From: Paracyclopina nana | Taxonomy: Eukaryota > Arthropoda > Copepoda > Cyclopoida > Cyclopettidae | Assembly: GCA_019096065.1 (NCBI GenBank) | Contig: JAGUCH010000004.1 | Coordinates: 6,076,001-6,140,000 of the forward strand | Reading direction: 5' to 3' | DNA length: 64,000 bases | Part shown: positions 32,501 to 41,326 of the stretch, piece after piece | How positions within the stretch are numbered: the stretch's first letter is position 1 | Layout: each line of letters begins with the position of its first letter | Position numbers and translations under genes: made by a program | The notes under the pieces: generated by a model | Told to the model about the DNA's origin: nothing | What the model saw: the letters and a program-made list of their open reading frames with translations, nothing else | The model's database searches: none

Positions 32501-33236
32501 CTTTTTCTTGTCGGTCAGCCAGTACTGCTCCTGGGCTGCTAGCTGCTTTCTTGGCCTTCTTAGCTTCTCTTCTTGCGGTGAGTTCTGCCACTCGTCGCTG
32601 GACCTCTTCCCATTCGGCCTCCACAGAGGAGTAATCATCCGGCCGGCCAGAACTGCGCTCCACGTCTCTCCTACGCTCATTGTCTCGGCGATACTCTTTC
32701 GAGTCTCGCTGGGCACTTCTCGGCCTCGGCGGCGGGTCGTCGCGGATTCTGACGTTCCTAGGGGAAGAATTGCGATTAGGGTTGGAATCGGGTCGCCTTT
32801 CGCGATCGTATCCTCGGGCGTTTCGCCCTGCTGGCCCACTCTGGCCTCGAGGTCGCTTGGAATCATGGTTGGAATTATCTGGGCTACGATACCTTTTTTG
32901 CCTTTCCGTTGATCGGGCGGAAGACGATCGTGATGAGCCGTGAGTTTTTCGATCCTCCGAGTTTCTCGGAGGCGAATCCCAATCTTGGTTGTCCGAGTGA
33001 TGTATCTGGAGCTCCGGGGAGTCGTCTCTTCTCGATCTGGACATCTTTGGTAGCACGATTTCACAATTGCGTTCTTCTTCCGAATTTGGTCGGCGGAAAT
33101 GGTTGGCAGGAAATGAATTGTTTTGTTTACGAACGAGTTGAGACTGGGCCTTTCCTTTACTGCCCTGGCCGCCCGTCCGATTCAGCAGCCCGTCGAATAG
33201 AACTGCTGACAATAACAAGGGAGGTTTGGTGATCAT
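29511..33236 (-). CDS. BEL/Pao element ORF3, 1241 residues, function unknown
   Basis: It starts with an ATG whose last bases form the ORF2 stop (ATGA at 33236-33233) and ends 36 nt before the 3' LTR, in the position of env. It does not look like an envelope: no convincing membrane anchor or furin-like site. The N-terminal ~60-220 residues are Arg/Ser/Asp/Pro-rich (RS-like). The middle is a folded-looking region with no family I recognise. Near the C-terminus are zinc-knuckle-like clusters: C-x4-C-x4-H-x4-C followed by C-x2-C-x4-H-x4-H (about 29770-29860), and a partial C-x2-C-x4-H near 30190. It may be a second nucleic-acid-binding, gag-like protein. Expression is probably by stop-start reinitiation. 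Confidence 0.85.
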   Translation of the reverse strand: MITKPPLLLSAVLFDGLLNRTGGQGSKGKAQSQLVRKQNNSFPANHFRRPNSEEERNCEIVLPKMSRSRRDDSPELQIHHSDNQDWDSPPRNSEDRKTHGSSRSSSARSTERQKRYRSPDNSNHDSKRPRGQSGPAGRNARGYDRERRPDSNPNRNSSPRNVRIRDDPPPRPRSAQRDSKEYRRDNERRRDVERSSGRPDDYSSVEAEWEEVQRRVAELTARREAKKAKKAASSPGAVLADRQEKVEELAGDPDAAAVAAEEGRVPKELAQHENEAPNFNARVPAPIRRTSQQFKTKYDCVPTSWALFSSIPRPTVEEEVRIDDYPENALEEDLADVISRFKNKWKFDRVMFHRYLRTRSEPMRQLMYMDPRIAILGDELNFGPRRVTDPRNESQRRSARMMALTADSMRMACIATGCMTVLEIMTAHPPEVLCMSATAPDLKRVGISVRLPNAATKALAKASLDKYSEMFKAMAAARIQALAKDKEEMMDPDWQDVAQMLACFPAMENYRARSWIADLELMAFGVAQRVGKYDWTTRSYELTLGPTGGATPIQIRPSPVPIPSGNQSCACPTAQDFLGQVPRGQTRPCSRLFCSSRLPLAMRPGDDLPHFRPESQYQEWYPLFVAQKEAKGLRPPLDLRYVDGQRNVLHVDAKTDWFMVKKSLEADEFFHSIRKRNYLTFSTNSWTNAAYRAARFGQYRVPAEAFTSLILLAPNGVSVVFHVNYGGIGEPIRGIPVPRCIADVMAEPRIYKLQWTVADHVRRLSLVDVPVASACEASNLTAFAWPQPGKQPHEVKNGQAFATEKLRLPSTIKVLHKEKGKKSGQEAELADRPAVAFNNDVVEIYLPRADFSKPLPQWHGGMVFYAFHTVALPMILVTRLAVRLMELLHCEPEADANRFVAYLLALVKGRPKTSDLLAKTEANTRPFGFKDFMDLDNDKPGVAFMTQRPLTDTVNDPEVVKASFVCNLYKPDPYAASPGLRADLDSYFEGRPYHRVEVDELLDEALALGLHFPEHCPFCGSSSHLVDPSGGDEDVEVVEAMEVVEPPKEERGQPEKGKSTKLLLRTMLITIPNDEILSEEEEAEDGKAAEASAKVETAAPCAAESSLLAPSTSSGPASRSSLPCRKFKRRCIYPLCGSTDHLIAVCPMMFERCSSCHALGHHSSDHIRFPYLVLLNDFALCAPLNYYTMGLLPGLEWAWRENEDGRFEIVVSKTAAVTEALEDGKLYLTALARNEVGVVPY

Positions 33237-36200
33237 CTTCTTTTGTTGTTTTCTTTAGCCCAAGATTTGTAAGCTAATTTTTCGTTCTCTTTCAGTTGTT
33301 CCAGGTTTCTTTTGACTTTTGCTAGCAGCACGTGCACTGGGACATCTTTCTTCAAGTTGGGGATATCTTCCTCATCTATTGGTGCTTCGTACTGGTTTGC
33401 TTCCGGTTGTTCTTCAACTAAGTCTATGGGGATCAGGCGATTGACTGGACGAGTGAGGGTAACTCTCATCTTTTTGTTTTTTGGTTGGATGAGGACTTTT
33501 ACTCGTCTTATTATGCCGTCGAGTCCTTTTTGTACTTCTACGACCTTTCCTTTCCTCCACGTGTTTCTTTTTGTCTTCTCCTCCACTAAAAGTACCAGCT
33601 GCCCTATTTGGAGTTCCTTTTGATGCTCCCTCCATTTCGGAAGCCGGTGGAGTTGGTACACCCATTGTGGAAGCCACCAATCCCATACTTCTTGCAGGTA
33701 TCTTTCGATGAGTGCGAATCGGTAAGCTAACGTTTTGATTTTTTCAGGTTGTATTATTGGCAGAAGTTCGCCCGGTGGTCCTTGTGTGAGAAAATGGCTT
33801 GGCGTAATGATTTCTCCATCCATTTCTGCAATCGGTCTCGAATTGACAATTCCTGTGGCCTTTGTTGCTAGTGTGATGAAATCGTCATGGCTGAAAGTGT
33901 ATTTTCGGTATGTATTAAACATGGCTTTCTTCCATAATTTTATTGCGCTTTCCCCTGTTCCATTGAAGTTTGGACCATAGGGAGGGGAAAATGTCCAGTT
34001 TTTTATTCCTATATCCTCCCCCCATCTCCTCAACGCATTCCAGTTGAGAGATGTAAGTTGGTCGATCAGTTCTTCATGCCTTTTGTCTTTCCAGAGCTCT
34101 TTGACTGTCTTAACGAAGCTGCTTTGATTGTCGGACCTGATTGATTGTGGAGTTCCTCTCACTGCTACGAACCTTGTTAGAGCATTAATGACTGATTCTG
34201 ACGTCATGTCCATCACCGTTTCGGCGTGGATTGCTTTTACGTGTCGGCAGATGATCACGAGGACCCACCTCTTTACTGTGGAACGTCCTTGGACTACTTC
34301 GAAGGGGCCCGCAAAGTCTATAGCAACGTGTCTGAAGGGGAGTATTTCTTTTAGTGATATTGCGTTCGGTGGCAGAGGGGCCATTTGAGGCTGAATAGGC
34401 TTGTTCTTTTTCATTTGGCAGACAATGCAGCGGTTGACCACCTTTTCGGTGATTTTGCTCCCTTGCATTATCCAGTAGGTTGATCGTGCTCTATTTAGGA
34501 GGTTTCTTTTGCCTATGCCATGGCCAACTTCCTCGTGCATCGCATTTAGGAGCCTTGTCGTGAAGGAGGTGGGTGGCAGGATCATCAGTGATTTGTCAAG
34601 CCATTTGATGTCCACATTTCGTAGCCTTCCTTCTGACCTTAGCTCCCCCCGTTTGCCCACGGTTACATTTAGCCCAGCTAGTTGGCTTCGATGGGGAAAG
34701 ACTCCATACTTCATTAGGTGGTCAACCTCGTCTTTGAAGTAGCGATGCTGCTCAATGGCTATCGACAATACTTTGGCACTTTCCAAGTCTGGTGTGGGGA
34801 TGTTCAGGGGGCGGGCTAATTGGTTTTCTTTTCGATTTTTTCTTTTTGCGAGACATTTCCGCACGTAGGAATAAACATATCCCATAACTCTCATTTGTCT
34901 GTGGTGATTTGAAAACTGCAATTCGTGATCCCCTAGGTCAGCTTTCTGGAGACACGCTATAGTTTCTTTTATTTCTTTCAGCTTCTTCGCCAGGTGGACC
35001 TGCTCGTCGGCTTCGGTGGCTAGTGACAGCACAAGGATGGCTTTCTCTTCCGGCGTGACGTTTGAGGGCAAGAGCTCGTCGTCTTTCACTTCAGGCCTCC
35101 ACACTGGATATTCCTCCGGCGGCAAGACTAACCATTCTGGCCCTTTTTCCCAGAAGCTTTTCGCGAGGTCAGAGGCCGAGCAGCCTCTACTGGGCAAATC
35201 TGCTGGATTCTGCTTCCCAGGAACGTGCGACCAATGGAACTCATGAGTGAGGCCGTGGATTTCACTCACGCGATTGCCCACGAAGGTTTTCCAGGCTGAT
35301 CCAGGCTTGCAGATCCAGGTTAATACGCAGCGAGAGTCGGTGAAAAAATAGATACCTTGGTAAGGGTTCTTCAAAGTTTTTATTAACCTTTTTGATAGCC
35401 TTGCTCCCAATAAAGACCCCATTAGCTCCAATTCAGGTATTGACCTTCTTTCGTTCAAGGGTGCCAGTCTTCTTCTGGATACGAGGAGCTCTACTTCCAC
35501 TGTACCATCATCATATTCGGTCCTCACGTAGCCGCAAGTGGCATAGGCCTTTTCGGAGGCGTCTGTGAATATTATCAGGTGTTGGGTTTTGTATTGGCCT
35601 TTTCTTATAGCTCGTGGGAAGCGAATCTTGCTTAGCTCCTCCAGCGAATCGATGGTAGCCTTCCATTGATCCAGTATGGCGTCAACCTCTTCATTTCGAA
35701 GTTCAGTGAGGTCGGTATCCCAGTCAATGTGAACTACGATCTTCATGGCACACATCCTCTGCATGGCCATTCTCAGTGGTAGCGTGATTGGGTCCACAAG
35801 TCCCAAGGGATCGAAGATTTTTGCCGCGACTGAGGCTAGCTTTCTCATTGTTATTATCCCTTCTCTTTTCGAGGTTAAGTCCGGCACTTCAAAGTAAATT
35901 TGATCCGTCTTGAAGTCGATGGCAAGCCCCAAGGCTTTCACCCTAGCGTCCACCTGTTGTGAGGCTACCCATTGTGGGTCGAGCTGCTCCTCTGCCAATT
36001 CGCTGAGGACCTCCTTATGACTGCTCAGCCACTTTTTTAGTGGCAAGTGAGCTGGTTCCATCAGCTCATTGCATTGCTTCACCAGTTCTCTTGCTTCTTC
36101 AACTGTCTCCGCCGTGGTGATCAAATCGTCCATGTAGATGTCCTCGAGCACAGCCTTTGCGGCCTTAGGATATTGTTCTTGATGGGCTAATGCATGATGT

Positions 36201-39200
36201 TGCAGGGCAAATATTGCCATGCATGGGGAGGCTCTGGCTCCAAAAATCAATGATATGGGCTCGTAGTATTTGCCACTCCACATGAACCTAAAGAACTTGC
36301 GGTCTTTTTCTGGGATGAGAAACTGCCTGAACATTTTTTGTATGTCTGCAATGATGGCTACTGGTTTATTTCTTAACCTCAGAAGCACATCAAACAAATC
36401 TGCTAGCAAGTTTGGCCCCTCCAGTTGAGCGTCATTGAGACTTTGGCCGTTAGCTCCTTTTCTGCTTCCATCATACACGACTCTTAGGGGGGTGGTGGTC
36501 TTGTCTGGGCGATCGACTGTGAGCCAGTTTAGGTAGAATCCATCGTAGACATTTTCCATCGCGGGGTTGATTTCTCGGATGAATCCACGGTCGAGGTCTT
36601 TATGGATTTCTTCCGTAGCTTTTTGGTGCATTTCCGGATTTTTTCTTCGTAATTTGGCCTCGAAGCTTTCTGTGGCTGGTTTTACTTCTTTCAAGTTGCA
36701 AACCAGGTTGTCTGGCTGGCCTTTTTTCCACGTGACTGGAACTTGGTACCTTCCTGTGATGTCTCTCTTGATGCCATTTTTTAGGATGTCTAGGGCGTAT
36801 TGCTGCGCTTTGTTGAGTGGTGGGTTGTAATCCTCCCCTCCTTTGATGCCCATCAAATCAAAGTCCCAAAGGCGCTGCAGTACTTTTGCAGGGTCCATTT
36901 GGAAATAAAAGACGTCAGTCTCATCCATAGTATTTATTGATGCCATTAGCTTCAGAGCGTCGTCGTGCTTGGGTGGTCTTTCACCATAAACGCAAACTTT
37001 TCCCAGCTTCGTTTCGAAGACGTAGGGCTTGCCTCTTTGGTTTTCTGGCCTTTTTGGGATCATCCATTCGAAGTGCTCTATTCCGAGTATAATGTCTATT
37101 CCGCCAGGCTCTACATACTCCGGAAATTCTTCTCTTAACAGTTCAGGGAATTTCTCCGTGAGCTGCGATGGCAAGGTTGGGCGTACTCCATCAATTAACG
37201 AGGGTGATGTGCTTGCTATGATGATCTCTTCTTCCTCTGAGACTGTACTTTTTAGTACGACTGGGGCTAGTGAGCTGCGCATTTTCATGGTTGAATCAAG
37301 CATCCGGATGACTTGGTCGTCATTTATTCTTTCTAAGCCTAGATGATTGGCAATTGATTCTTTGATGAAGGTGCCCTGCGCGCCGGTGTCTAGAAGAGCG
37401 TTAACTTTGATTGATAGGCTGCGATCCTTCGGATTAATCAGAATGACAGGAGCGACTTGGTAAGTTATCTTTTTGACGTATTTGGGATAAGTTTTGGCAG
37501 TAGTTTTTATTTGCTCATTGTTTAGGGTCAGCGATAAAACTTGGTTTTGAGTATAATCATATTGCTGCACTTGCGAGTGTGATTGCCTTTTTTCTGCTCC
37601 AGATGTTGGGTTTGGGTCTTGCGGACTTCTTCTTTGTTGGTCGCGCTCACTTCTCGTGTCTGGGTCGCGCTTTGGTGCTCCAAATCCGTCTGTTGGATCT
37701 GCCATTTCGGCATCTAATCCTCGGCATAGTAGTGTGTGATGCGAGCTCTTGCTACAAGTACGGCACTCCCAGTTCTTTTCACAAGCATTTCTTGAATGTT
37801 TTCCCATTAGGCATCGGAAACAGGTTCTGGACTTTTTTACGAAGGATCTTCTGTCCTCCAGGGTCTTTTTCTTAAAAACTTGGCATCTCCAGAGCGGGTG
37901 CTTTTCGGGCGTGCAGAGCGGGCAGCTACTGTAAGGATTCAAATGGGGTGACATGACCGCAGCAATAGTGACCATCTCTTCTTCATTGTCATCGCTGAAG
38001 TCACTGGAACTTTCTCCATAGCTGTGCATTGCAAAGACTCCACCATGTTCGGCTGAGGCCATGACTGCTCCCAGTTGTCTTCTAGGTGGCGGCCTTACCT
38101 CATTTCGAGCTGGGAAGGCTGTGCTCTGGCGGCTCTGGTTCGATGTTGCTCCAGGAAGGCTATTTCTTTGGTGAATTCTTTGGAGCTGCCGACTGCACCA
38201 CCGGTCAAACATCTCAAAAGTGAATTGTTCTTCACAGGTGTCTTGGTAGACTTCGAAGGCTACTCGCGTTGCATTGTTAAAACGTAGTCTGGCTAGAATG
38301 TTGCCATAGTGAGTTCTTAAAGTGGAGCCTGAAATGGCTGAAAGATGTATTCTCACTTTATTGACGGCAGCCCTTACAGCATTTATGCTTTCTGCGCTGG
38401 TGTTGTCAATTATTCCAGCCTTGTCTAGATCAGCGAAGGCGTAGTTGACTTGTCTGTCGATGTTGCCATATTCATTTTCAAGTGCGATCAGACTCGCCAC
38501 GTAACCTTGTTCGTTTCGGGGGTAAATGTGGATGGTTTGATAGGCAGGTCCTGGTTTGCCTTTGTTGTACGTGGCTTGGATCAGCCTCGCTTGTTTCTCT
38601 TGTGTCGTGATGTTGGGATTTTCGTGGACCAGATATTTGAAATCATCGATGAAGGATTGGTATTCAACCGGATTTTTCCCATCAAAAGTAGGCACTTCTA
38701 TGGCTGACAGTTTGATATTTCTGTATCGGTGATCGGTTTCTTGACTGGCGTGGGATTGATTGTGCCTCCATTCAGGGTAGAGTCTGCCAGTTTGGTTATT
38801 GGAGGCGAATCCGGATGCGTGGTTGCCATTGCCGTTTGATGGATTCCTTCCATCACCCGTGGGTGGTGGTCCATTCGAGCCTGGTGGGCCTCCAGGCGGG
38901 CCAGGAGGGCCTGGTGGACCTCCAGGGGGATTTGGTGGTCGAGGGGGCGGCAGCCGATGCCTTTCCTCTTGAGGTGGCATGTGATGGTCTTGAAGATTTC
39001 CTCCTCCGCGCTCTCCATTGAGTTCTGGGAAATTGGGCGTCCCTTGGGCCATTCTGGCATTACGTGCTCCTTGAGCTGCAAGATCTGCTTGATAATAGTT
39101 GGCCATTGGCAGAGCTGTCTCTGGAGGGGGTTGATTTGGGTTGAAGTCGGGTGGCAAATTCTGGATGGGGCTATACTCTTTCGAGTAAGCTGAGCTGCAG

Positions 39201-39250
39201 AATGGAGGTGGTCTTCCCTGGAAGTTGGAGTAGGTCCAATCTCGAGTCTT
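33233..39250 (-). CDS. BEL/Pao gag-pol polyprotein (ORF2)
   Basis: Open from just after the ORF1 TGA; the first ATG is 39106. In order: gag DUF1759-like region (~38,560-38,720); Cys/His clusters of nucleocapsid type (~37,727-37,930); aspartic protease with DTGA (37379-37390); reverse transcriptase with YMDD (36125-36136); RNase H (~35,330-35,560, TDAS and TDSR); integrase zinc domain (~34,390-34,560); integrase core with the D, D, E residues (~33,800-34,330: IDFAG, RSDNQ, GTGESA); and a DUF5641-like C-terminus (~33,420-33,620). All catalytic motifs are intact, so the enzyme set looks functional. The Gag N-terminus is in ORF1, in the same frame across one TGA. Confidence 0.95.
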   Translation of the reverse strand, partial: KTRDWTYSNFQGRPPPFCSSAYSKEYSPIQNLPPDFNPNQPPPETALPMANYYQADLAAQGARNARMAQGTPNFPELNGERGGGNLQDHHMPPQEERHRLPPPRPPNPPGGPPGPPGPPGGPPGSNGPPPTGDGRNPSNGNGNHASGFASNNQTGRLYPEWRHNQSHASQETDHRYRNIKLSAIEVPTFDGKNPVEYQSFIDDFKYLVHENPNITTQEKQARLIQATYNKGKPGPAYQTIHIYPRNEQGYVASLIALENEYGNIDRQVNYAFADLDKAGIIDNTSAESINAVRAAVNKVRIHLSAISGSTLRTHYGNILARLRFNNATRVAFEVYQDTCEEQFTFEMFDRWCSRQLQRIHQRNSLPGATSNQSRQSTAFPARNEVRPPPRRQLGAVMASAEHGGVFAMHSYGESSSDFSDDNEEEMVTIAAVMSPHLNPYSSCPLCTPEKHPLWRCQVFKKKTLEDRRSFVKKSRTCFRCLMGKHSRNACEKNWECRTCSKSSHHTLLCRGLDAEMADPTDGFGAPKRDPDTRSERDQQRRSPQDPNPTSGAEKRQSHSQVQQYDYTQNQVLSLTLNNEQIKTTAKTYPKYVKKITYQVAPVILINPKDRSLSIKVNALLDTGAQGTFIKESIANHLGLERINDDQVIRMLDSTMKMRSSLAPVVLKSTVSEEEEIIIASTSPSLIDGVRPTLPSQLTEKFPELLREEFPEYVEPGGIDIILGIEHFEWMIPKRPENQRGKPYVFETKLGKVCVYGERPPKHDDALKLMASINTMDETDVFYFQMDPAKVLQRLWDFDLMGIKGGEDYNPPLNKAQQYALDILKNGIKRDITGRYQVPVTWKKGQPDNLVCNLKEVKPATESFEAKLRRKNPEMHQKATEEIHKDLDRGFIREINPAMENVYDGFYLNWLTVDRPDKTTTPLRVVYDGSRKGANGQSLNDAQLEGPNLLADLFDVLLRLRNKPVAIIADIQKMFRQFLIPEKDRKFFRFMWSGKYYEPISLIFGARASPCMAIFALQHHALAHQEQYPKAAKAVLEDIYMDDLITTAETVEEARELVKQCNELMEPAHLPLKKWLSSHKEVLSELAEEQLDPQWVASQQVDARVKALGLAIDFKTDQIYFEVPDLTSKREGIITMRKLASVAAKIFDPLGLVDPITLPLRMAMQRMCAMKIVVHIDWDTDLTELRNEEVDAILDQWKATIDSLEELSKIRFPRAIRKGQYKTQHLIIFTDASEKAYATCGYVRTEYDDGTVEVELLVSRRRLAPLNERRSIPELELMGSLLGARLSKRLIKTLKNPYQGIYFFTDSRCVLTWICKPGSAWKTFVGNRVSEIHGLTHEFHWSHVPGKQNPADLPSRGCSASDLAKSFWEKGPEWLVLPPEEYPVWRPEVKDDELLPSNVTPEEKAILVLSLATEADEQVHLAKKLKEIKETIACLQKADLGDHELQFSNHHRQMRVMGYVYSYVRKCLAKRKNRKENQLARPLNIPTPDLESAKVLSIAIEQHRYFKDEVDHLMKYGVFPHRSQLAGLNVTVGKRGELRSEGRLRNVDIKWLDKSLMILPPTSFTTRLLNAMHEEVGHGIGKRNLLNRARSTYWIMQGSKITEKVVNRCIVCQMKKNKPIQPQMAPLPPNAISLKEILPFRHVAIDFAGPFEVVQGRSTVKRWVLVIICRHVKAIHAETVMDMTSESVINALTRFVAVRGTPQSIRSDNQSSFVKTVKELWKDKRHEELIDQLTSLNWNALRRWGEDIGIKNWTFSPPYGPNFNGTGESAIKLWKKAMFNTYRKYTFSHDDFITLATKATGIVNSRPIAEMDGEIITPSHFLTQGPPGELLPIIQPEKIKTLAYRFALIERYLQEVWDWWLPQWVYQLHRLPKWREHQKELQIGQLVLLVEEKTKRNTWRKGKVVEVQKGLDGIIRRVKVLIQPKNKKMRVTLTRPVNRLIPIDLVEEQPEANQYEAPIDEEDIPNLKKDVPVHVLLAKVKRNLEQLKENEKLAYKSWAKENNKRR

Positions 39251-40669
39251 TCAAACCTGCTCTCGCGTGGCGGCATCAATTCGAGCTCTAGCTAATTGAC
39301 TCAAGACTTCTTTTATTTGCCTAACCAAATCAACATCATGATAGTCAGAATTAAAATCAGAGTTTATTTGCGCCATTTCGGTCACAAGTTCGGCCCTTTG
39401 TTTGCTCAATTGCAAAAGACATTCCTGAGATGAGATGATCGCTTCCATGTTTGGGTCCTCACCTTGTAGGCGTTGATTGGCCTCCTGGAGTTCTTGCAAA
39501 ATCTCTTTCCTTTTGTTCTCGTACTTCACCTGGCTTTCGTCCCAAGCTCGTCGCAGCCCTGACTGATTTGCAGTCTCGGGTCCGGCTAGGTTCCTTCTTT
39601 CTTCTGGTTCTTCCACGACATCAGGAGGAGGCTCGCTGAGGCTGCTGAGGATCTCGTCCAAGCCTTCCTGTTCACTGGCTAGCAGGAGCAGCCGGAGTTT
39701 CTCCGCCAGTGCTTGCACTATTGTGGCATACTTCTTGGCCACGGCGAGGAGGACGTCAGTAGCCTCCTTGGAAGCAATCTTTCGGTACTCAGCCAAGGCT
39801 TCATTTAGGCACAGCAACTTGTTTTCACCCTCGTTCATGTAGTTGATGGTTGTAGTTCGATCACTGTTTTCACTGCCCAAATAGCCTTTTACTTCTTCCA
39901 CGTAGTTTCTCACATGTCGTGCTCTCAACTCAAATTCACTTTGCAGCTTCCTTGAGGTCTGCAATTGTTGGAGCTCGTTGAAGACGGTTTGAGGGTCGAT
40001 TGTTGTTGGTGGAGTTATGTCTCCTTCACGGGCTCCCTGGGCATTGGATGGGTTCTGCGAAGCCTTTTCTGCTTCTGTGACGGTGATCGACATGTTTGGC
40101 GCAGGGGACTCCGTTGAGGACAAAACTGGCGAAGTGATCACTGTGTGATATAATTCTCCCTCGTTGAGAGATTCATCGGTCAAGGGACTTTTGCTTCTTG
40201 GAGTTTCTCCGGATTGGAAGCCTGAGGTTGTGTTGGCCTGACTTACAGCATCTCGCTGGTCCTCTGGACTTGCTTCCGGGGAAGGAGTGACGATGATGAT
40301 GGGTGGGCCAAAGCTTCGCCGCCCAGCTCCTTCTTCCACCTCTTCATAAGCTGCTACTGACGGCGTGGGAGAGTCCGAGCTTGAATCGTTCGGATTTTGA
40401 CCTCTCCTCAGGATTGACTTGTCCTTCACTTGTCCTCTACTGATCTCCAGCTGCAGGATTTCCCTGTAGCTGACTTCAGAAACATTGAGTTGCTCCTGAA
40501 TTTTCTTCTGAAGATCCTCGATTTCTTGCCGAGTCTCCCTTTCGGTCGTCCCTGGCGAGAGTGCAGCCTCACCTTTGATCCGTCTGCTCGACCTTTTTCT
40601 TGGGATGTTAGGAGTTGAAGGCCCGTCTTTAGGTGGCGATGATTTTGACTTCCTTCTTTTTCTTGTCAT
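39251..40669 (-). CDS. BEL/Pao ORF1, N-terminal Gag portion (coiled coil)
   Basis: 472 residues from ATG 40669 to TGA 39253-39251. A basic start (RKRRKSKS, KRSSRRIK) is followed by coiled-coil heptads around residues 50-85 and 240-460, with a Ser/Pro/Glu-rich disordered middle. BEL Gag proteins usually begin with a coiled coil joined directly to DUF1759. Here that second part lies in ORF2, in the same frame, immediately after the single TGA. Either the stop is read through at some rate, or ORF2 initiates separately at 39106, or this copy carries a point nonsense mutation. TGA is followed by A, not the leaky TGAC context. Confidence 0.85.
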   Translation of the reverse strand: MTRKRRKSKSSPPKDGPSTPNIPRKRSSRRIKGEAALSPGTTERETRQEIEDLQKKIQEQLNVSEVSYREILQLEISRGQVKDKSILRRGQNPNDSSSDSPTPSVAAYEEVEEGAGRRSFGPPIIIVTPSPEASPEDQRDAVSQANTTSGFQSGETPRSKSPLTDESLNEGELYHTVITSPVLSSTESPAPNMSITVTEAEKASQNPSNAQGAREGDITPPTTIDPQTVFNELQQLQTSRKLQSEFELRARHVRNYVEEVKGYLGSENSDRTTTINYMNEGENKLLCLNEALAEYRKIASKEATDVLLAVAKKYATIVQALAEKLRLLLLASEQEGLDEILSSLSEPPPDVVEEPEERRNLAGPETANQSGLRRAWDESQVKYENKRKEILQELQEANQRLQGEDPNMEAIISSQECLLQLSKQRAELVTEMAQINSDFNSDYHDVDLVRQIKEVLSQLARARIDAATREQV

Positions 40670-40786
40670 CAAAGATCGTGGCAGAAATCCTTTTTGCTAG
40701 CATTTCGCAAGCATATTGGGCTGGATGGCTCGTTGTTTTTTCTTCTTCGGGTCGGAGGCGGGGCTTTTTTAGCCAGACTCTGGATC

Positions 40787-40804
40787 CCGGGGGTCGCGGC
40801 ACCA
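40787..40804 (-). other. Primer binding site
   Basis: The minus strand reads TGGTGCCGCGACCCCCGG starting 5 nt after the 5' LTR. The leading TGG pairs with a tRNA 3' CCA. I could not identify the primer tRNA by eye. Confidence 0.75.
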
Positions 40805-40809
40805 TTTAC

Positions 40810-41061
40810 TGTTCTGGATGATCCTCCTGAGCCCGCTCAGAAGTCTACCAGCCTTGATGACAATATGAGGCCTTGCTCTACCTCAAATATAAGACAAGTT
40901 AAGATTGAAATATACACGAAAAGCAAAATGACAAGAATTTGACAGATAAATTAGTACTATATTATTCGTGTGTTTGTGAGCAAGTGAGTACAAAAGATTC
41001 TCAACAGCAGTACAAAAGGCGCGCATCTTCTCAGGGTAAAATGAGGGCATCATGATGAACA
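40810..41061 (-). repeat. 5' LTR (252 bp)
   Basis: Starts TGTTCATCATG and ends CCAGAACA on the minus strand, with the TGTTC/GAACA terminal inverted repeat. It is 11 bp shorter than the 3' LTR because of a deletion four bases from its start. Confidence 0.93.
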
Positions 41062-41204
41062 CTTTAAAGGCTGTTTACAGCTACGACCGCCATTCCAATA
41101 TCTAGCTTTTTTTTCAAAAGCAGGTTTCTAAAATACTAAGGACGGGAGATAATAAAAAGCATAACTACTAAAGCTGAGCTACTCGTATTTTTTATATTTC
41201 ATGG

Positions 41205-41310
41205 GAAGGTCTGGGCCAGGATTTAAACACCACTACCTAATGAGCCCTATGGACATAAACTTTCAAAAAATGTACATATTTTTACGCACTGTAAACCGAA
41301 TTTCCTCGTG
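41205..41310 (+). repeat. Dispersed repeat copy B
   Basis: ATGGGAAGG...GGGCCAGGATTTAAA...ATAAACTTTCAAAAAATGTACATATTTTT shares blocks and order with copies A (29045-29180, inverted) and C (46470-46612). It ends just before the AAAGGC-array element. Confidence 0.6.
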
Positions 41311-41326
41311 AGTAATAGTATTTTAC

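Larger units (their letters stand above)
29212..41061 (-). mobile_element. BEL/Pao LTR retrotransposon, near intact, 11.85 kb
   Basis: The element reads on the minus strand. Its LTRs (40810-41061 and 29212-29474) begin TGTT and end AACA and are flanked by the 5-bp direct repeat CTTTA (29207-29211 and 41062-41066). Order on the minus strand: 5' LTR, primer binding site, ORF1, in-frame TGA, ORF2 (gag-pol), ATGA overlap, ORF3, polypurine tract, 3' LTR. The LTRs differ by one substitution and one 11-bp indel, so insertion is recent. All three frames are long and open. The domain order protease, RT, RNase H, integrase with a C-terminal DUF5641-like domain is that of BEL/Pao. Confidence 0.97.

Noticed and set aside
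29511-33236. ORF3 as a retroviral envelope
   Set aside because: Position fits, but there is no convincing transmembrane anchor, fusion peptide or cleavage site; the N-terminus is RS-rich and the C-terminus has zinc-knuckle-like motifs.
38698-39279. 193-codon minus ORF overlapping the ORF1/ORF2 junction of the retrotransposon
   Set aside because: Out-of-frame with both real ORFs, Pro/Gln-rich low-complexity shadow of the Pro-rich Gag start; no element protein is expected there.
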